Assembly: GCA_911728435.2 (NCBI GenBank)
Contig: OU452216.1
Span: 5,530,342-5,594,341 of the forward strand
From: Apoderus coryli
Taxonomy: Eukaryota > Arthropoda > Insecta > Coleoptera > Attelabidae
Direction of reading: 5' to 3'
Length of the DNA: 64,000 bases
Shown here: one piece after another, positions 1 to 43,534 of the stretch
Layout: each line of letters starts with the position of its first letter
Position numbering within the stretch: the stretch's first letter is position 1
The notes under the pieces: model-generated
What the model saw: the letters and a program-made list of their open reading frames with translations, nothing else
What the model was told of the DNA's origin: nothing
The model's database searches: none
Translations under genes and position numbers: made by a program

Positions 1-1
1 A

Positions 2-1132
2 ACTTTAGACTTTGGTGGACAAATTGATGTTATATACACAGATTTCTCGAAGGCGTTCGACAGAATGGATCATGGTGTGTTGATGCAAAAGTTAAACCAG
101 TTTGGGTTTTCGAAAAAGCTGATTTTACTTATTTTATCCTACTTGAGTGACAGATGTCAATTTGTATATTTTAATGGACATAAATCTACTATATATTTTA
201 CGACTTCCGGGGTTCCGCAGGGCTCTAATTTGGGTCCTTTATTATTCGTCCTTTTTATTAATGATCTGGTTTCGGCTGTTGGGACAAGCAGTCTCTTATT
301 TGCTGATGACCTTAAAATTTTTCACTCAATAAATTCTTTGGCGGACTGTTATGCATTGCAAAATGATATTGACAGGTTGAGTGACTGGTGTGAGAGAAAT
401 AAGCTTGCTTTGAACATAGCAAAGTGTAAGTCTGTTTCATATTCGAGAAAAAGGGACAGTACTGGATTTTCTTATGAGATCAATGGTGTTCCGCTGTCTT
501 CGTTGGAGATCATCAAGGACCTTGGTATTGTGTTCGATTCACAGCTTACGTTTGTTAATCACGTTCGTGGGAAGGTTGAGGAGGCCGGTCGCATGTACGG
601 ATTTTTGGTTCGGAACTGTAAGGGATTCACGGACATAAATACACTTACGGCCCTTTATTGTGCATATGTACGATCGAAACTGGAGTATGGGTCCATAATT
701 TGGAGTCCATTTTACTCGGTTCATAAACAGGCAGTGGAAAGGGTCCAGAGGAGATTCCTAAAGTATCTGGTTTGGAGACAGGATGGTGTTTACCCCGTTC
801 GGGGATATGATCATAGTCTGCTTTTATCGCGTTTTTCGATGCAGAGTCTGGAGCATCGTCGTCTTGTGTCGTCCTTAGCTTTCTTATATAACCTTCTCCA
901 TGGCAAGATAGATAGTCCTTATTTAATTTCGAAATTAAATTTCAATGTTCCTCGTCTTTGTGGTAGACAGAATTATTTATTTAAATGTGTGCGTGCTAGG
1001 ACCAACGCTCTCTTAAGGTCACCTATTTATATGATGACCAGCAACTTTAATAAGATATGTCATTGTTGCGACATGTTTATCGATAATTTTGTTAGAATTA
1101 AGTTGGTTTTTGATGAATTTTTCGAACAATAA
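2..1132 (+). CDS. LINE reverse transcriptase, C-terminal part (family A)
   Basis: The frame is open from base 2, so the coding sequence starts left of the window; the first ATG at 65 is internal. Visible RT landmarks are TDFSKAFD (reading into the ATG), SGVPQGSNLGPLLF and the catalytic FADDLKIF, followed by the usual thumb and C-terminal region with LALNIAKCKS and LEYGSIIWSP. The two aspartates of FADD are intact and there is no internal stop, so this part could be functional, but the endonuclease half cannot be seen. A short 3' UTR leads to a TTTA tail. Relatives in this window lie at 11941-12602, 19215-20640 and 30665-31290. This is a non-LTR retrotransposon of the Jockey/CR1-like group; the exact clade is not certain. 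Confidence 0.88.
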   Translation, partial: TLDFGGQIDVIYTDFSKAFDRMDHGVLMQKLNQFGFSKKLILLILSYLSDRCQFVYFNGHKSTIYFTTSGVPQGSNLGPLLFVLFINDLVSAVGTSSLLFADDLKIFHSINSLADCYALQNDIDRLSDWCERNKLALNIAKCKSVSYSRKRDSTGFSYEINGVPLSSLEIIKDLGIVFDSQLTFVNHVRGKVEEAGRMYGFLVRNCKGFTDINTLTALYCAYVRSKLEYGSIIWSPFYSVHKQAVERVQRRFLKYLVWRQDGVYPVRGYDHSLLLSRFSMQSLEHRRLVSSLAFLYNLLHGKIDSPYLISKLNFNVPRLCGRQNYLFKCVRARTNALLRSPIYMMTSNFNKICHCCDMFIDNFVRIKLVFDEFFEQ

Positions 1133-1236
1133 TTTTAAGATATACTCGTATTATTTCTTTTTTGTATTGTATATATATATATTTTCAATGTATTTGTCCT
1201 TTAAAGGGATTGTTTATCTGTTGGGCAATAAAGCAT

Positions 1237-1267
<31 letters not shown>

Positions 1268-1270
1268 TTA
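1133..1270 (+). repeat. LINE-A 3' UTR and TTTA tail
   Basis: AT-rich 3' UTR with TTGGGCAATAAAGC just before an (ATTT)n tail at about 1234-1270. The same words end the second family-A copy near 12602, so this is the true 3' end of the element. Confidence 0.85.
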
Positions 1271-1309
1271 CCTACAATTGTACGGTGCCGGCAATAATGT
1301 GTAAACCAT

Positions 1310-1410
1310 GGCGGTAAAGTGATTTTTTCAGGCTTCAAGAAGTGTCCGGGCTCGCTAAAGCTCGCCCGTACATTTCTTCTTTCAGCCTTAAAAAATGACA
1401 CTTTACCGCC
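1310..1410. repeat. 100-bp imperfect hairpin
   Basis: GGCGGTAAAGTG at the left is matched by CACTTTACCGCC at the right, and pairing continues almost to the centre (CAGGCTTCAAGAAG against CTTCTTTCAGCC, CGGGCTCG against CTCGCCCG). It lies just downstream of the vermilion stop on the other strand and could be a small fold-back element. Bases 1411-1740 hold no gene, only short GACAAAAGTC direct repeats and probable 3' UTR of vermilion on the minus strand. Confidence 0.7.
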
Positions 1411-1740
1411 TAGGAATACAATATACTATTTTCACAAAAGTCTTGTGACAAAAGTCAAACCTCTGTGTTTTGTAATTGACAAAAGTCTTTTGACAAAAGT
1501 GAAACTGACAGCAGTTCTGCACAAGGTGTTTAGCTAAAGTAGAGAGTTGACCAAATTTCCACGTTTAGTGAAAGCATTTTTGTGCAAAATTCCAAACATT
1601 CTGCATGATTATCGGGATAATCAAATAAAAAAAAATTTTTACAGACATGCACATAATATATTCAAAATACATTTAAAACAAATAATATGTAACATGTTTA
1701 CAAAAATAAGCATTATCGAATAGTATCGATTACATATTTT

Positions 1741-33825
<32,085 letters not shown>

Positions 33826-33883
33826 TTTGCACCCTTCTCTGGCCGAAAAAAAAAAACTAATAATTTATGGTATGGTGATGGTG

Positions 33884-33889
33884 ACTGAT
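33884..33889 (-). promoter_or_regulatory. possible vermilion initiator element
   Basis: ATCAGTC on the minus strand, an arthropod initiator-like word, about 60 bp upstream of the ATG. No TATA box 25-35 bp further up. Weak, based on one short word. Confidence 0.25.
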
Positions 33890-34920
33890 TCAGGCTACTT
33901 GGAGGTGAGAATCAATAGTACATTGACTTAAATTCCAATGTGATGTTTAATCAACTAAACGTAACGTGGCATAGAAAAATAGACTTTATAGAATGTAAAA
34001 TATCAAATGACAGAAAACATACAGATAGGCGTCTTATATTATATTATGTGGCTACCGTTTTTACCGCTATTAGGAATAATGATAACATTCTAAGCTTGTA
34101 TCGTTATACTAAATGAATTCATAATAATATAGAGCTTACGTAAATTTGCGGAAAAATTACGTATTACAAAATCTTTTCTGATTTTGTTATTATAAACAAT
34201 AAAAAAACAAGTATTATTATTTATGGTAATTAATTTAATTAATTCAATGTCACTGTTATCTTCTTTATTGCAAAATTATTTATGGAATGTCTTAGGCTGT
34301 TTTCACACCAAGCCAATCTAGTCCAGACACCGCTGCTGCCACGAAATGTTGTGTAACGTCACAGTCCACTGTCGCGTCAACAATTGAAGCGCTCGGGGGA
34401 ACAAGGTACATAAGCCACATTTACCTTTAATTGAGAAAAAGAGGTTTTAAAGTTTCAATTAAATCCTGAAATCAGGAATGCGTTTTTAAAGTAACAATCT
34501 TTTACCACACTTATAGATAATCGGAATATTTATCATCCTGTATTGAAAGAATGCCAAATTTGATTTTGAAAAAATATATATTTAGAAAATAGTAAAAAAA
34601 GTGTGGCTTGTGACTTTTATGCCTCTAAAAATATTACACTTATTTTTGCCTTATAAATACATTTCGCTACACTTTGTCGATCTTAAGAACTAAAAGTTAT
34701 TATTAAGAACACGTACAAATCTTTTTAAATTTAATGAAAGAAACTAAACAAAAAAACTTAAAGTCTTATTCTTGTCGGCGTTAGTAGATTTAAATTAGGT
34801 ATTTTAATCAAAATAAACCTCTAGTTGGTTTTATACTAAGGTACCTAAATGTGTAACATAATAAACTAAAAAAAATAACAAAAATAAGTTCAAATTTCTG
34901 ACTAAAAAAATTGAAAACAT

Positions 34921-37323
34921 TTAGTCTTCATCAAAGTCTAAATCTATACGAGTATCGCCATCAACATACTCGACATCATCCGGTTCGGTACTTGCATATT
35001 TGGTAACTGACATCCCAGCAGTTTTAAAAATGTCTAAGTAAAAGTTTTGGTTAGCAGGTGGTATGTATTGCATAAGGTTTTCTAAATCCTTTACCTTTTT
35101 GCTGTTAATCTCTACAGGCTTGTCATATTTTCTTTTCAAATTTCTTAAAATTTCATTGGATTGTAGGCACAGCTTGTTTCCCCGTTTTCCAACATTCACT
35201 TGTTTAAAATTACCGTTTAACTCATGTTTGACTAATATCATATTAGGATTTTGGGACTCGAAGCGCAAACATAGTGCTTTGTTAAACTGCAACGGTTGTT
35301 TATCGTCAGTTAATTTTTTTTTCGCTATAGGAATGCTCTCTAAAGAAAAAAAGTCACTCTGTTTCATAATAACAACATCGAACGGATTAACCCGTTTGCT
35401 CTTCTGCACAGCTTTATACCAGTCTTCAGGACAAAAAATTTGTCCTAGATATTTCTTATGCTTTTCTATAAGAGCAAAATCCCTGTCACAGGGTAGATAA
35501 GTATGACCGGATATAAGAAACCTATGCTCAATGGACCTAAATTTATTTTCTCGCACGAGCTGCAACCATAGTGACATTATATGCCAATTTTTATTTTGCC
35601 CACCGCAATTGTCTGTAAACACCACAAGATTCTTTTCACCTGTTGGATCCTTGGAGAAAAGGTATTTAAGTAAAATACTAGCAATTTCTTCACTACCTCG
35701 CTTAGCGATGGTTTCTGTCCACATAAACATTGTTGCTTTTCCACTAACGCAGTCGTGGACACCAAGATTATAGGTCCAAGCCTTACGCAAATAGAAAGCA
35801 GGACCAACAGTTAAGCTCGGGGTAGGCAGAGTTTGTTGTAAGTCAAAAGTAATCACAATTTTGTCTCCATTAGCTTTGGCTGATTCTACTTCCTGTTTTA
35901 AACTCTTCTGCATACCATCTGCCCGTCTATGATGAAGCTCTAGTTCTGTTTTTAATCTTCTTACTTCTTCATCGTTTTTATCCTTTTCTTGTGTCTGAAT
36001 CAAAATATTTAGAGAATCACATGTATGACAGGTGTCACTTTTCGGAAGTTTGAAACCGATATTATATTCATTACAAAATACCCTTCTGTACATATCTTCT
36101 TTGACCGGAGTAAGTTTTTTTTCTTTACACCAGTCAAGATAAAAATCTTTGTAGAGTGCAGAAACAGAAACGTTGTGATCTAAGTACACTCTATTGGGAT
36201 TCTTTTTCCTACTGTAGTGGCTAACATATTTTGGAAACGCATTGATGTGATCATGAACCGATTGTACTAGTTCTAATGGTATCCTGTTGGGTCTAGTCTG
36301 ATGCTTTCCACGTTCATCAGTTTTTGGAACACTTCTTCCATCTGCAATCTGTTTGCAAATAAGTCGCACCCGTTTTGAAGAATTTTGTAGCCCGTGTATC
36401 GATAAAAACTCTTGTTTGCAGAGTTGTATGTCTAACCCATTCACCTTAGTAAAATACTCAAAATTTATTTTTCTCGACGATTCTTGCCTTTTTGTTTTTT
36501 TCTTATAAGAACGTTTTTTTGGTACAGCTTTGATTGAACCAAAAAGATATGTGTTTTGTTCTTTATAGCTACCCACATTCCAAAAGGAATTAAAAATACC
36601 CTCTTCATTTCCAGCCACCTTCTCTCTACACTTTTTTTGGCATTTGCAGGGAGGACCAATCTTCCTATCACCTACATTCTTCCCTCTAACACTTATATAA
36701 CTGTGCCCCAGATTTCGCTTAATTTTTGCTTTGTTTTTCTTCCTACATTGAAGATTTTGTTTTCTCCACCGTGATGGGGTGGCCTTGTCAGGTGTTTCTA
36801 GAGCACCCCTAGACACATTAACTTCATCATTTCGTGACTCAGACTGAAAAAATATTATTTATTTAGACTAAAAAACATAATATTCCACATAAAGTAACTG
36901 GCTTATTTTGTCCAGTCAAAAACGGCACAAGCCACATAAAGTGTGAAATGGATTTTTAGTACATGCAACCCGGATTTAAATTTAACTTTATGTACAATCA
37001 GGTTCTATTCGAATTATTAAACCTTACTATTCAGTCAAAAATTCAGTCTGGGCTGGGTTAAACACAAAAAAATATAATTTGCAATATCCAGTAGTAAAAG
37101 TACACATGCCACAAAAAAAAAAAGGGCAAAAAGGTCACAAGCCTCATTTTTAATGACTTACCGATACATCGTCTTCGGATGAAGAACCAGAGGTATCAGC
37201 TACTGGACAATAATCCTTGTCCTTTACACTATCATCCGAGTCGAAATCACTTCTAGAATCGTCGCTGGAAATGCCGTTTTCAAACACTTTTCGTTTTACG
37301 GACAGCTGTTGCTGTGCGGCCAT
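34921..37323 (-). CDS. DUF7869-like putative transposase, two exons, intact
   Basis: Exon 1 37323-37162 (ATG, 54 codons, donor TATCG/GTAAGT); intron 318 bp; exon 2 36843-34921 (acceptor TTTTTTCAG). Joined CDS is 2085 nt, 694 residues, no stops. The N-terminus is acidic and Ser-rich (SDFDSDDSVKDKD), followed by Lys/Arg-rich DNA-binding-like stretches and CKCQKKC at 120-126. CHTC at 326-329 may bind zinc. The core has VITFDLQQTLPTP (D388), VVFTDNCGGQNKN (D465) and LPCDRDFALIE (D509, E514), a spacing compatible with an RNase H-like DDE or DDD fold. I recognise it as the kind of insect protein labelled uncharacterised or DUF7869; the function as transposase is inferred from fold-like motifs plus the inverted repeats around it. 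Confidence 0.82.
37162..37323 (-). CDS. exon 1 of the DUF7869-like gene
   Basis: Encodes MAAQQQLSVKRKVFENGISS and an acidic Ser-rich run to EDDVS, then GTAAGT. Phase 0. It joins SESRNDEVN at 36843. Confidence 0.85.
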
Positions 37324-37824
37324 CTTGCCTCTCTTATGGCTTATGACTTTCTTGGTTAAAAATGTGCTTGATATTCGATTTAGGCAACAAGAATTTATGG
37401 GGACTGTGGCACCATCTCTGCGATTTTTGTAGAACTTTTTTTACTATGGCTTGTGACTTTGTTAAGAAAGAATTTCTTATACTAATCTCAATTTTTTAAA
37501 AAATGTGGCTTGTGTACCTTGTTCCCCCGAACGCTTCAATTTATAGTGGATGCTGTACATACTACATTATACTCTTAATAATTATAATATCATCAAAGCA
37601 CAGAGAGAATGAAAACAATGTAGTTGGCAAAATCTAGTAATATTCTGGTATTTTAGATTTTATAATCTGGTAGAATGGACAACCATGTAGTTGGCAACAC
37701 TGCTTTTTAACATTTTCCTACAAAAATACAATTTAGAAAATGTGACCACCCTGAAAAATTACAACTCACATGTCAATAAAATCCATGAAAACGGAAAAAG
37801 AAGGGAATTCAAATGGTCCTCCTT

Positions 37825-38160
37825 TCGCAAGGTAAATCTTCATTTTTTTGTTTTTTTGGTTTTTCTTCAATTTTATTGCGAAAGAAGGTTTTCATTCGTT
37901 TTAAACACGTACGCAGAAGCAACTGGAATACAAAGTATTAAATTACATAATTTTAAAATTTTCTGGTAAAGCAATAACTAAATTATTATGAACAAAAAAC
38001 TGTAAAACATCAGATAATTTGGAGCAATTTTTAAACCTTTCAACATCGGAATATATTATTCTTAGTTCATTTTCTAATCTATTAAAATAGAGCAACCATG
38101 CCTGCATTGATTTAATATTACTATTGTATTTGCGTTTAAATAGGTTAACGAAAATTAACA
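37825..38160 (-). mobile_element. second copy of the intron-7 hAT, left part
   Basis: Minus strand matches 4160-4345 and the stretch near 4700 (CGCAAGGTAAATCTT), for example the segment TTGCTCTATTTTAATAGATT. The middle is deleted. It continues beyond a LINE at 40190-40730. Confidence 0.75.
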
Positions 38161-38164
38161 GATT

Positions 38165-40150
38165 TCAGTTTGATTTGGTTGTTTTTGAGATTTTCTTACA
38201 CTAGTATACTTCCATAGAAATTAGTGAGACATATTCCAAAACAGCTGTCTGACCCCTCGGATATTGGTAGATACTTTGCAGCTTTCTCTTAATATGTATC
38301 TGCGGATTGTGACGAGCTAATAACTTTTTATTCTAATAATGTTTCTGATACAGATCAATCGTTTTCATTTACGCTTGCACGAGTGGAGGATATTCATGAT
38401 ACCCTACAGGGTATAAGAACAGACGCACTGGGGGTGGATGGCATTAACTCTACTATGCTTAAATATTGTTCACCGTATATAGACCCCATAATCACAAATA
38501 TTATTAACTCCTGTATAGAACAAAGTTATTTTCCGAATCTATGGAAAATTGCAATTTGTACACCAATTCCAAAATGTAAAAATCACTCAAATTTTTCCGA
38601 TCTAAGAGTCATTAGTATTTTACCAACAATATCAAAAATCTTGGAATAACTTATTTTTAAACAAATAGTAAACTATTGTAATGAGAATTCAATAATTCCA
38701 GATAATCAATGTGGTTTCAGAGAGGGGTGCAGTACGGGCAGTACGCTAACAACAATTATTGACGACATTTTCGAGGCACGTGACGGGGGGTTAAGTAGTG
38801 TGCTGGTCTTGCTGGACTACTCAAACGCGTTTGACACAGTCAATCATAAACTGCTTCTCGAAAATGCTCCAATTTTATAATTTCGACACTAACTCTTTAT
38901 CATTGCTCAGATCATATTTACAAAATAGAAAACAAAAAATCCAATCAAATAATGAATTCTCGTCTACCACAAATATGCTTTCTGGTGTTCCGCAGGGCTC
39001 TGTACTGGCGCCTCTGCGTTTCATCATCTATACAGCGAAAATTATAAATTCTATATCTGCAGGTAAAATTGGAACCTATGTAGAGGATATGCAAATATTA
39101 TAAAACTTTAAAGTGTAGGAATATCATGAGAGGGCTGAAATTATTAATAATGAGCTGAATTCTATTCAAAAAAACACGCATTAAAATTAAATTCGGAAAA
39201 AACTAAAATTCTACGCGTTGGAAACGTAAAAAATAAAAACTTCTTAACTAACAATATGAGAATCCATATGGATAACATCAATATACATTTTACTGAAAGT
39301 GCAAATGACCTAGGTCTTCTTCTTTCGTCAGATTTGCGTTTCTGTGAGCATGTAAAAAACTTAAAAAAAAAAGCTTACATGTCCTTAAGACTTCTATATT
39401 CAAATCGTCATTTTCTAAACTTCTCTTTAAAAAAGAAACTTTGTGAAACACTTGTTTTGTCACATTTCAAATACTGTGACTTTTTGTATGGATCGTGTTT
39501 GTATGAGGTGGATAAGAATCGCATACAAAGGGTGCAAAATAGTTGTTGTCGCCTCATCTATGGTTTAAGAAAAAGAGACCATATTTCCCATAAAATTAAG
39601 GAGACGGGTTGGCTTAATATGGTTCATAGGAGACGTCATCACCTAGCCTCTTTTGTTCACAAAATATTAAATCATAAGAATTCATTCAAATATTTAAAAA
39701 ACAAATTTATTAAAAGATCCATGGTTCATACCCAACCTTTAAGATTCACAAATAAATATACAGTATCTAAGCACCTATATTCCTGAACAATTTAAAATAG
39801 TCAATATCAACAAATTCAAGTTTAAATATAAAAAAGATTTATTTGAGACATTGATATAGCAGTATCTAGATGTGTAATTTGAACGTTGATGGTTCGCTGA
39901 GAGATGTGCGCTTTTAGGATTTATTCTAACCTTATTTAGTGTTTATTGTGAGATGTAGGAAGAGTAAAAGATTAATTTGTATATTCCAAATGCAAATTGT
40001 ATTTTGGAGGGGGGATAGATCTTGCGTAGGGTTAAGTTAGAATAGCTAATGGCTAGACCTCGCCTGATGCAGATCTTTGTTTTCCATAAATATATTGTGA
40101 CGTTAAACTGAGAATTGAAATAAAGTCGATTTATTATTATTATTATATTT
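38165..40150 (+). pseudogene. LINE-B copy with YVED active site
   Basis: Linker and RT palm: DTLQGIRTDALGVDGINSTM, WKIAICTPIPK, NQCGFREGCSTGSTL, LVLLDYSNAFDTVNHKLLL, LSGVPQGSVLAPLRFIIYTA. The catalytic YADD reads YVED. The C-terminal part is at 39256-39786 (NRIQRVQNSCCRLIYGLRKR, ETGWLNMVHRRRHHLA). At least three stops or shifts. Tail is AAATAAAGTCGATTTATTA repeated at 40120-40150. It sits inside the second hAT copy. Confidence 0.85.
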
Positions 40151-40189
40151 ATAAGACTAAACAAAAAAAATACCTAGGTACCTATTCTC

Positions 40190-40735
40190 TATAGCAACAA
40201 TAAAAATACCTGTCTATTATTATACAAAAACCAATGACATCTCTAAAATATATACTTTTTTGATAAATCTGATTTAGTATGAAAACCTACAAACCTCATT
40301 TTATTTCCTGCTGTTAGGAAATTTTTGTAAATTCTCCAATACTATCTTATATGCAATAATATGCGTGTATATTAATAGGAAGCAGGCAGTTGGCTAGGTG
40401 CATGCGTTTAGTTTAGACTGAGCGGTTAACGGTTAATAGTAGAGAGATACTGTTCATTCTAAACTACATGAGGGATGGGTATGCCATTATCACTGCTATA
40501 TTGCTGTTGTGAGCAGTGGCGTCTCATTAATGCGCCTAAGAGGAACTCAAACTCTTTAATCACAGGGTGACGGTGCGGTAGTAGTAGTGAGATGTAAGAT
40601 TAATATAACAAATAACTAAAATTAGAGCAGTTTACACATTAAAAAAAATAATAGTAGATACATAGAATCATTACTATTATAAATATGTCCCTCAAATCAT
40701 ATATGCCTACCCTGACGAGCGGCCACTGAACCATA
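40190..40735 (-). mobile_element. second copy of the intron-7 hAT, right part
   Basis: Minus strand matches 3000-4130, including GCGGTAGTAGTAGTGAGATG (plus strand here) and AGTGGCGTCTCATTAATGCG, ending GACGAGCGGCCACTG. The pair shows the element before the LINE entered. Confidence 0.78.
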
Positions 40736-41195
40736 TAGTTGGTAACACTGCTTTACTCTGAAACCCAATGAAATAGGGCATTTGACATATTATTTTATCC
40801 ACTACCGTCTTGTTGAGACGGTGTTGCTTGAGCAATACTTTGGGACATCACAGCTGTCAGGTTTTTTGTGTGTCGTCGTAATATTTACTATTATTGTTGT
40901 TTTATCTTAGATTATGTCACTACATTGTCAACAACATTGCGAAAATAACTAGAATTGTTGAAAAGATAATCGTCCTAGGTGCCGGCCGATCAGGGTACTG
41001 TCTATGACCTGCGTAACGAAACAGAATTTTAATAATAATTATTGTTTCTTTCTTTTTTTATGTTCTTGAACCATTTTTCTTTTAATTTTTTTATTTTTGT
41101 TTTTCTTTGGATTTCAGGTTCTTGAACTTTTTTTTTTTAATTTTTAGCGAAAAATTACATTTTGCTAGTTTAACTTTTCATTTTGCTTGTCTAAC

Positions 41196-41240
41196 TTTAC
41201 TACGTTTCGGCGATGGTTTATCGCCTTCTTCAGGTCATTC
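41196..41240 (-). ncRNA. hammerhead ribozyme candidate
   Basis: Minus strand: CTGAAGA, stem II GGCGAT/ATCGCC, GAAA, palindromic ACGT, A, then a short stem I (GAC with GTA). Confidence 0.7.
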
Positions 41241-41275
41241 TAATAATGACAAATTTTAAATGGAAAAAAAATAGA

Positions 41276-41318
41276 ATGACCTAAAAAAAGCGATAAACCA
41301 TCACCGAAACGTAGTTAA
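41276..41318 (+). ncRNA. decayed hammerhead copy
   Basis: Mirror of the previous motif: core reads CTAAAAA instead of CTGAAGA, stem II GCGAT/ATCAC, GAAA, ACGT, A, GTTA. The invariant G is lost, so it should not cleave. Confidence 0.55.
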
Positions 41319-41939
41319 TAAAGTTAGACAAGCGAAATGTAATTATTCGCCAAAAATTAAAAAAAAATTGATATCAAGAACCTGAAACCCAAAGAAAAAC
41401 CTTTAATTACACCAAGGATTCTAAAAATGTGTGTCCCATTTGAAGTTATGGAGTTAATGTCGATGCAGTACTTTTCGGACGTCGTGTATTATTAACACTC
41501 AAACAATTTTAAAATTTCTTTAAAACCAATAAACTTTTGTATTACTTACTTAACATTTTTTTTTCTAAAGTCAGTAGTTTATGAGAAAAGTTACTGTCCC
41601 CTCATAAAGTGCCCATACCCTGTACTTTAATCTGTTAATATAAATATCATAGGAGATAAATATTATCATAATATAGTCATTTACAGAATATTTTGTATTC
41701 ATAAGCTACACCATCTCGTGGTGAGAAACTCTATTAGTAAATTGAGAAATAAATACATCCAGACTACATTTGCAAGTTGTAAAGAATAGTTAAGAGATGG
41801 CACCAGCCATTCTATTAGATCTACAGTGACTGTATTCAGATATAGTCACTCTAATCAGACCTATTCGCAAAACTCGTCAAAAAATGTGAAGATTAGATCT
41901 ATCTAACCATGGAAATATGCGTCATAACCCTAAACTCGG

Positions 41940-42360
41940 AGTACCTAGTGCTAAAAACAAAAAGAAAAATAGTATGTTGTCTTATCTAGACCGAAAAAAA
42001 GGTTATAAGAGCAATACAAAAAATTCCTCATACAGCATCATGTAGGGAACATTTTGTGAATTTCAAAATAATGACTTTTCCTTGCCTTTACATGTACGCA
42101 CTCATAATTCATATAAAAAAACAAAGTGAATCGTTGCTTAAAAGAGAGATGTTCACAATTATGGCACTAGAAACAAAAATAACGTGGTTTTGCCATTTTC
42201 TAGACTAAGTATTGGTCAGAAAAATCCTAACTATATCGGCGTAAAGTGTTATAATAATATTCTGAAAATTAACAAATTTGAAAACCTAACATTTAGGAGA
42301 TTTAAGCTGGAGTTGAGAAATTATTTTGTGGATAAATGTTTTTAATCTGTGGATGAATTT
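41940..42360 (+). pseudogene. LINE C-terminal remnant
   Basis: Broken frames read IQKIPHTASCREHFVNFKIM, VHNYGTRNKNNVVLPFSRLS, NYIGVKCYNNILKIN and FRRFKLELRNYFVDKCF. This is the usual LINE ending (Y.TR, then the LPxxI-like stretch, then FK..LK.YL). Confidence 0.68.
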
Positions 42361-42380
42361 TTGAACTATACAACGGATTA

Positions 42381-42418
42381 CTAATATCAAAGATTAATCT
42401 ACACAATAGATAGTCAGC
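42381..42418. repeat. 38-bp sequence with inverted partner at 45223
   Basis: AAAGATTAATCTACACAATA and the following 10 bases are perfectly complemented at 45223-45252; with flanks the match is 38 bp with one difference. The two lie 2.8 kb apart. Confidence 0.75.
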
Positions 42419-42817
42419 CCAATGCATTAAAATCAGAACATCTCTAAGTATGCCTGCCACTACGTGGCGTAGACTAGCGTGTAAAGCATAGAGCGGTATT
42501 GTCACAGCCAGAAACCGTTTTGTAGTTTATTAATATCAAAAACAAAACGCAACGTATAACAATTATTTAGATCATTTGCAACAGATATGCACCGGCAATG
42601 CTGTATTGTCAGAGAGAGAAATTGATGAAATTCTGTATTAATCTGGAGGGGATACGCAGGGAGGGTAGAAAAAAAAAACAAGCGAATGTGGTGTGTGTCA
42701 TGCTGTTGCCAATTCGTCGGTAAAAGAAACACACAGGGTGATTTATTACAAGTACAGTATTGAAATAAAAGCCTAATCTCTATGAATTAAATTTAATATA
42801 ATAATATTTAATCCATA

Positions 42818-42862
42818 TCATACATGTTTCAAGACTAGACCAGTCCCATGATCAGTGGCGAA
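42818..42862 (-). ncRNA. decayed hammerhead motif
   Basis: Minus strand: GCCA-CTGATCA (G8 changed to C), stem II GGGACT/AGTCTT, GAAA, ACATGT. Sister of the better copy at 49613. Confidence 0.55.
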
Positions 42863-42869
42863 CAATCGT

Positions 42870-43450
42870 TAAATGAAAAGCTTTTAGATAGAAACATACT
42901 TTTGACTAAATATTTCACGTAGACAATGTGGCAAAGATGTAACAAGATTGTTGTAGATCTTTAATACCTATAATAAAAAAATTATCAGTGCTACCTATAT
43001 TATATTAGGTATACCTATTATAATAGTCTGTCTCTTCATCAGGTATAAGTTCCACTTTATCGGTTTAGGTACTTAAATTTTACTTCTTTTTAATGTTTCT
43101 TCGGGTAAATAATAAGTTCGGTAGGAATAGGGCTTTGGGTATGAAACAAAAAAGATAGAAAATAGAAATTTGATATAGGGGTAGTTCTAAGCATTTACAA
43201 GTTTGTGACCTGTAGCGATTTTCGATGCCGCCCCCGGAGGTATACATGAGGGCGGCGCAATGCCGTTTTAAATATCTCGTTTCGCTTTCTTGGAAAATAA
43301 AAAATTATAACTGATAACTGAAACTTAGTACTTAATACGTGGGCGTAAGAGGTAAGCTCACTTCACAGGTCTCTATTAATGAAAGAAAGTTAACATTTTG
43401 AGCATCTGCGTAAAATTAAATGTATCCGTTTGGTGGGTAGTTTTGATTAC
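42870..43450. other. no recognised feature
   Basis: AT-rich sequence without coding signal or clear repeat. Confidence 0.5.
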
Positions 43451-43531
43451 AATAAGTCGGTGCCAAGCCCAAGCCCGAAACAAAATAAATCTATATTTAC
43501 CTACTACCTATTTGGCTTGGTACCGACTATT
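43451..43531. repeat. hairpin with ~20-bp arms
   Basis: AATAAGTCGGTGCCAAGCC at the left pairs with GGCTTGGTACCGACTATT at the right, loop about 40 bp. Confidence 0.7.
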
Positions 43532-43534
43532 ATG

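Larger units (their letters stand above)
34382..37541 (-). mobile_element. complete DNA transposon with DUF7869-like gene
   Basis: About 40-bp inverted ends, nearly identical: AATTGAAGCGCTCGGGGGAA / CAAGGTACATAAGCCACAT at the left, and the inverse at 37501-37541 with two changes. The word CACAAGCCACA and variants recur near both ends (34412, 34603, 36914, 37130, 37443, 37503), likely transposase binding sites. One open two-exon gene fills the middle. Exact outer limits are uncertain, because the flanking AAGCG words are themselves palindromic and no clear target duplication is visible. Confidence 0.75.
41095..41405. repeat. inverted repeat carrying two opposed hammerhead motifs
   Basis: Left arm (TTGTTTTTCTTTGGATTTCA ... 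) is mirrored by the right arm (GAAACCCAAAGAAAAAC). The arms also share GACAAGCGAAATGTAATT-like words. The centre is about 41245-41270. Confidence 0.78.

Noticed and set aside
35063..36774. Several ORFs opposite the 34921-36843 exon
   Set aside because: Antisense shadows of the DUF7869-like gene.
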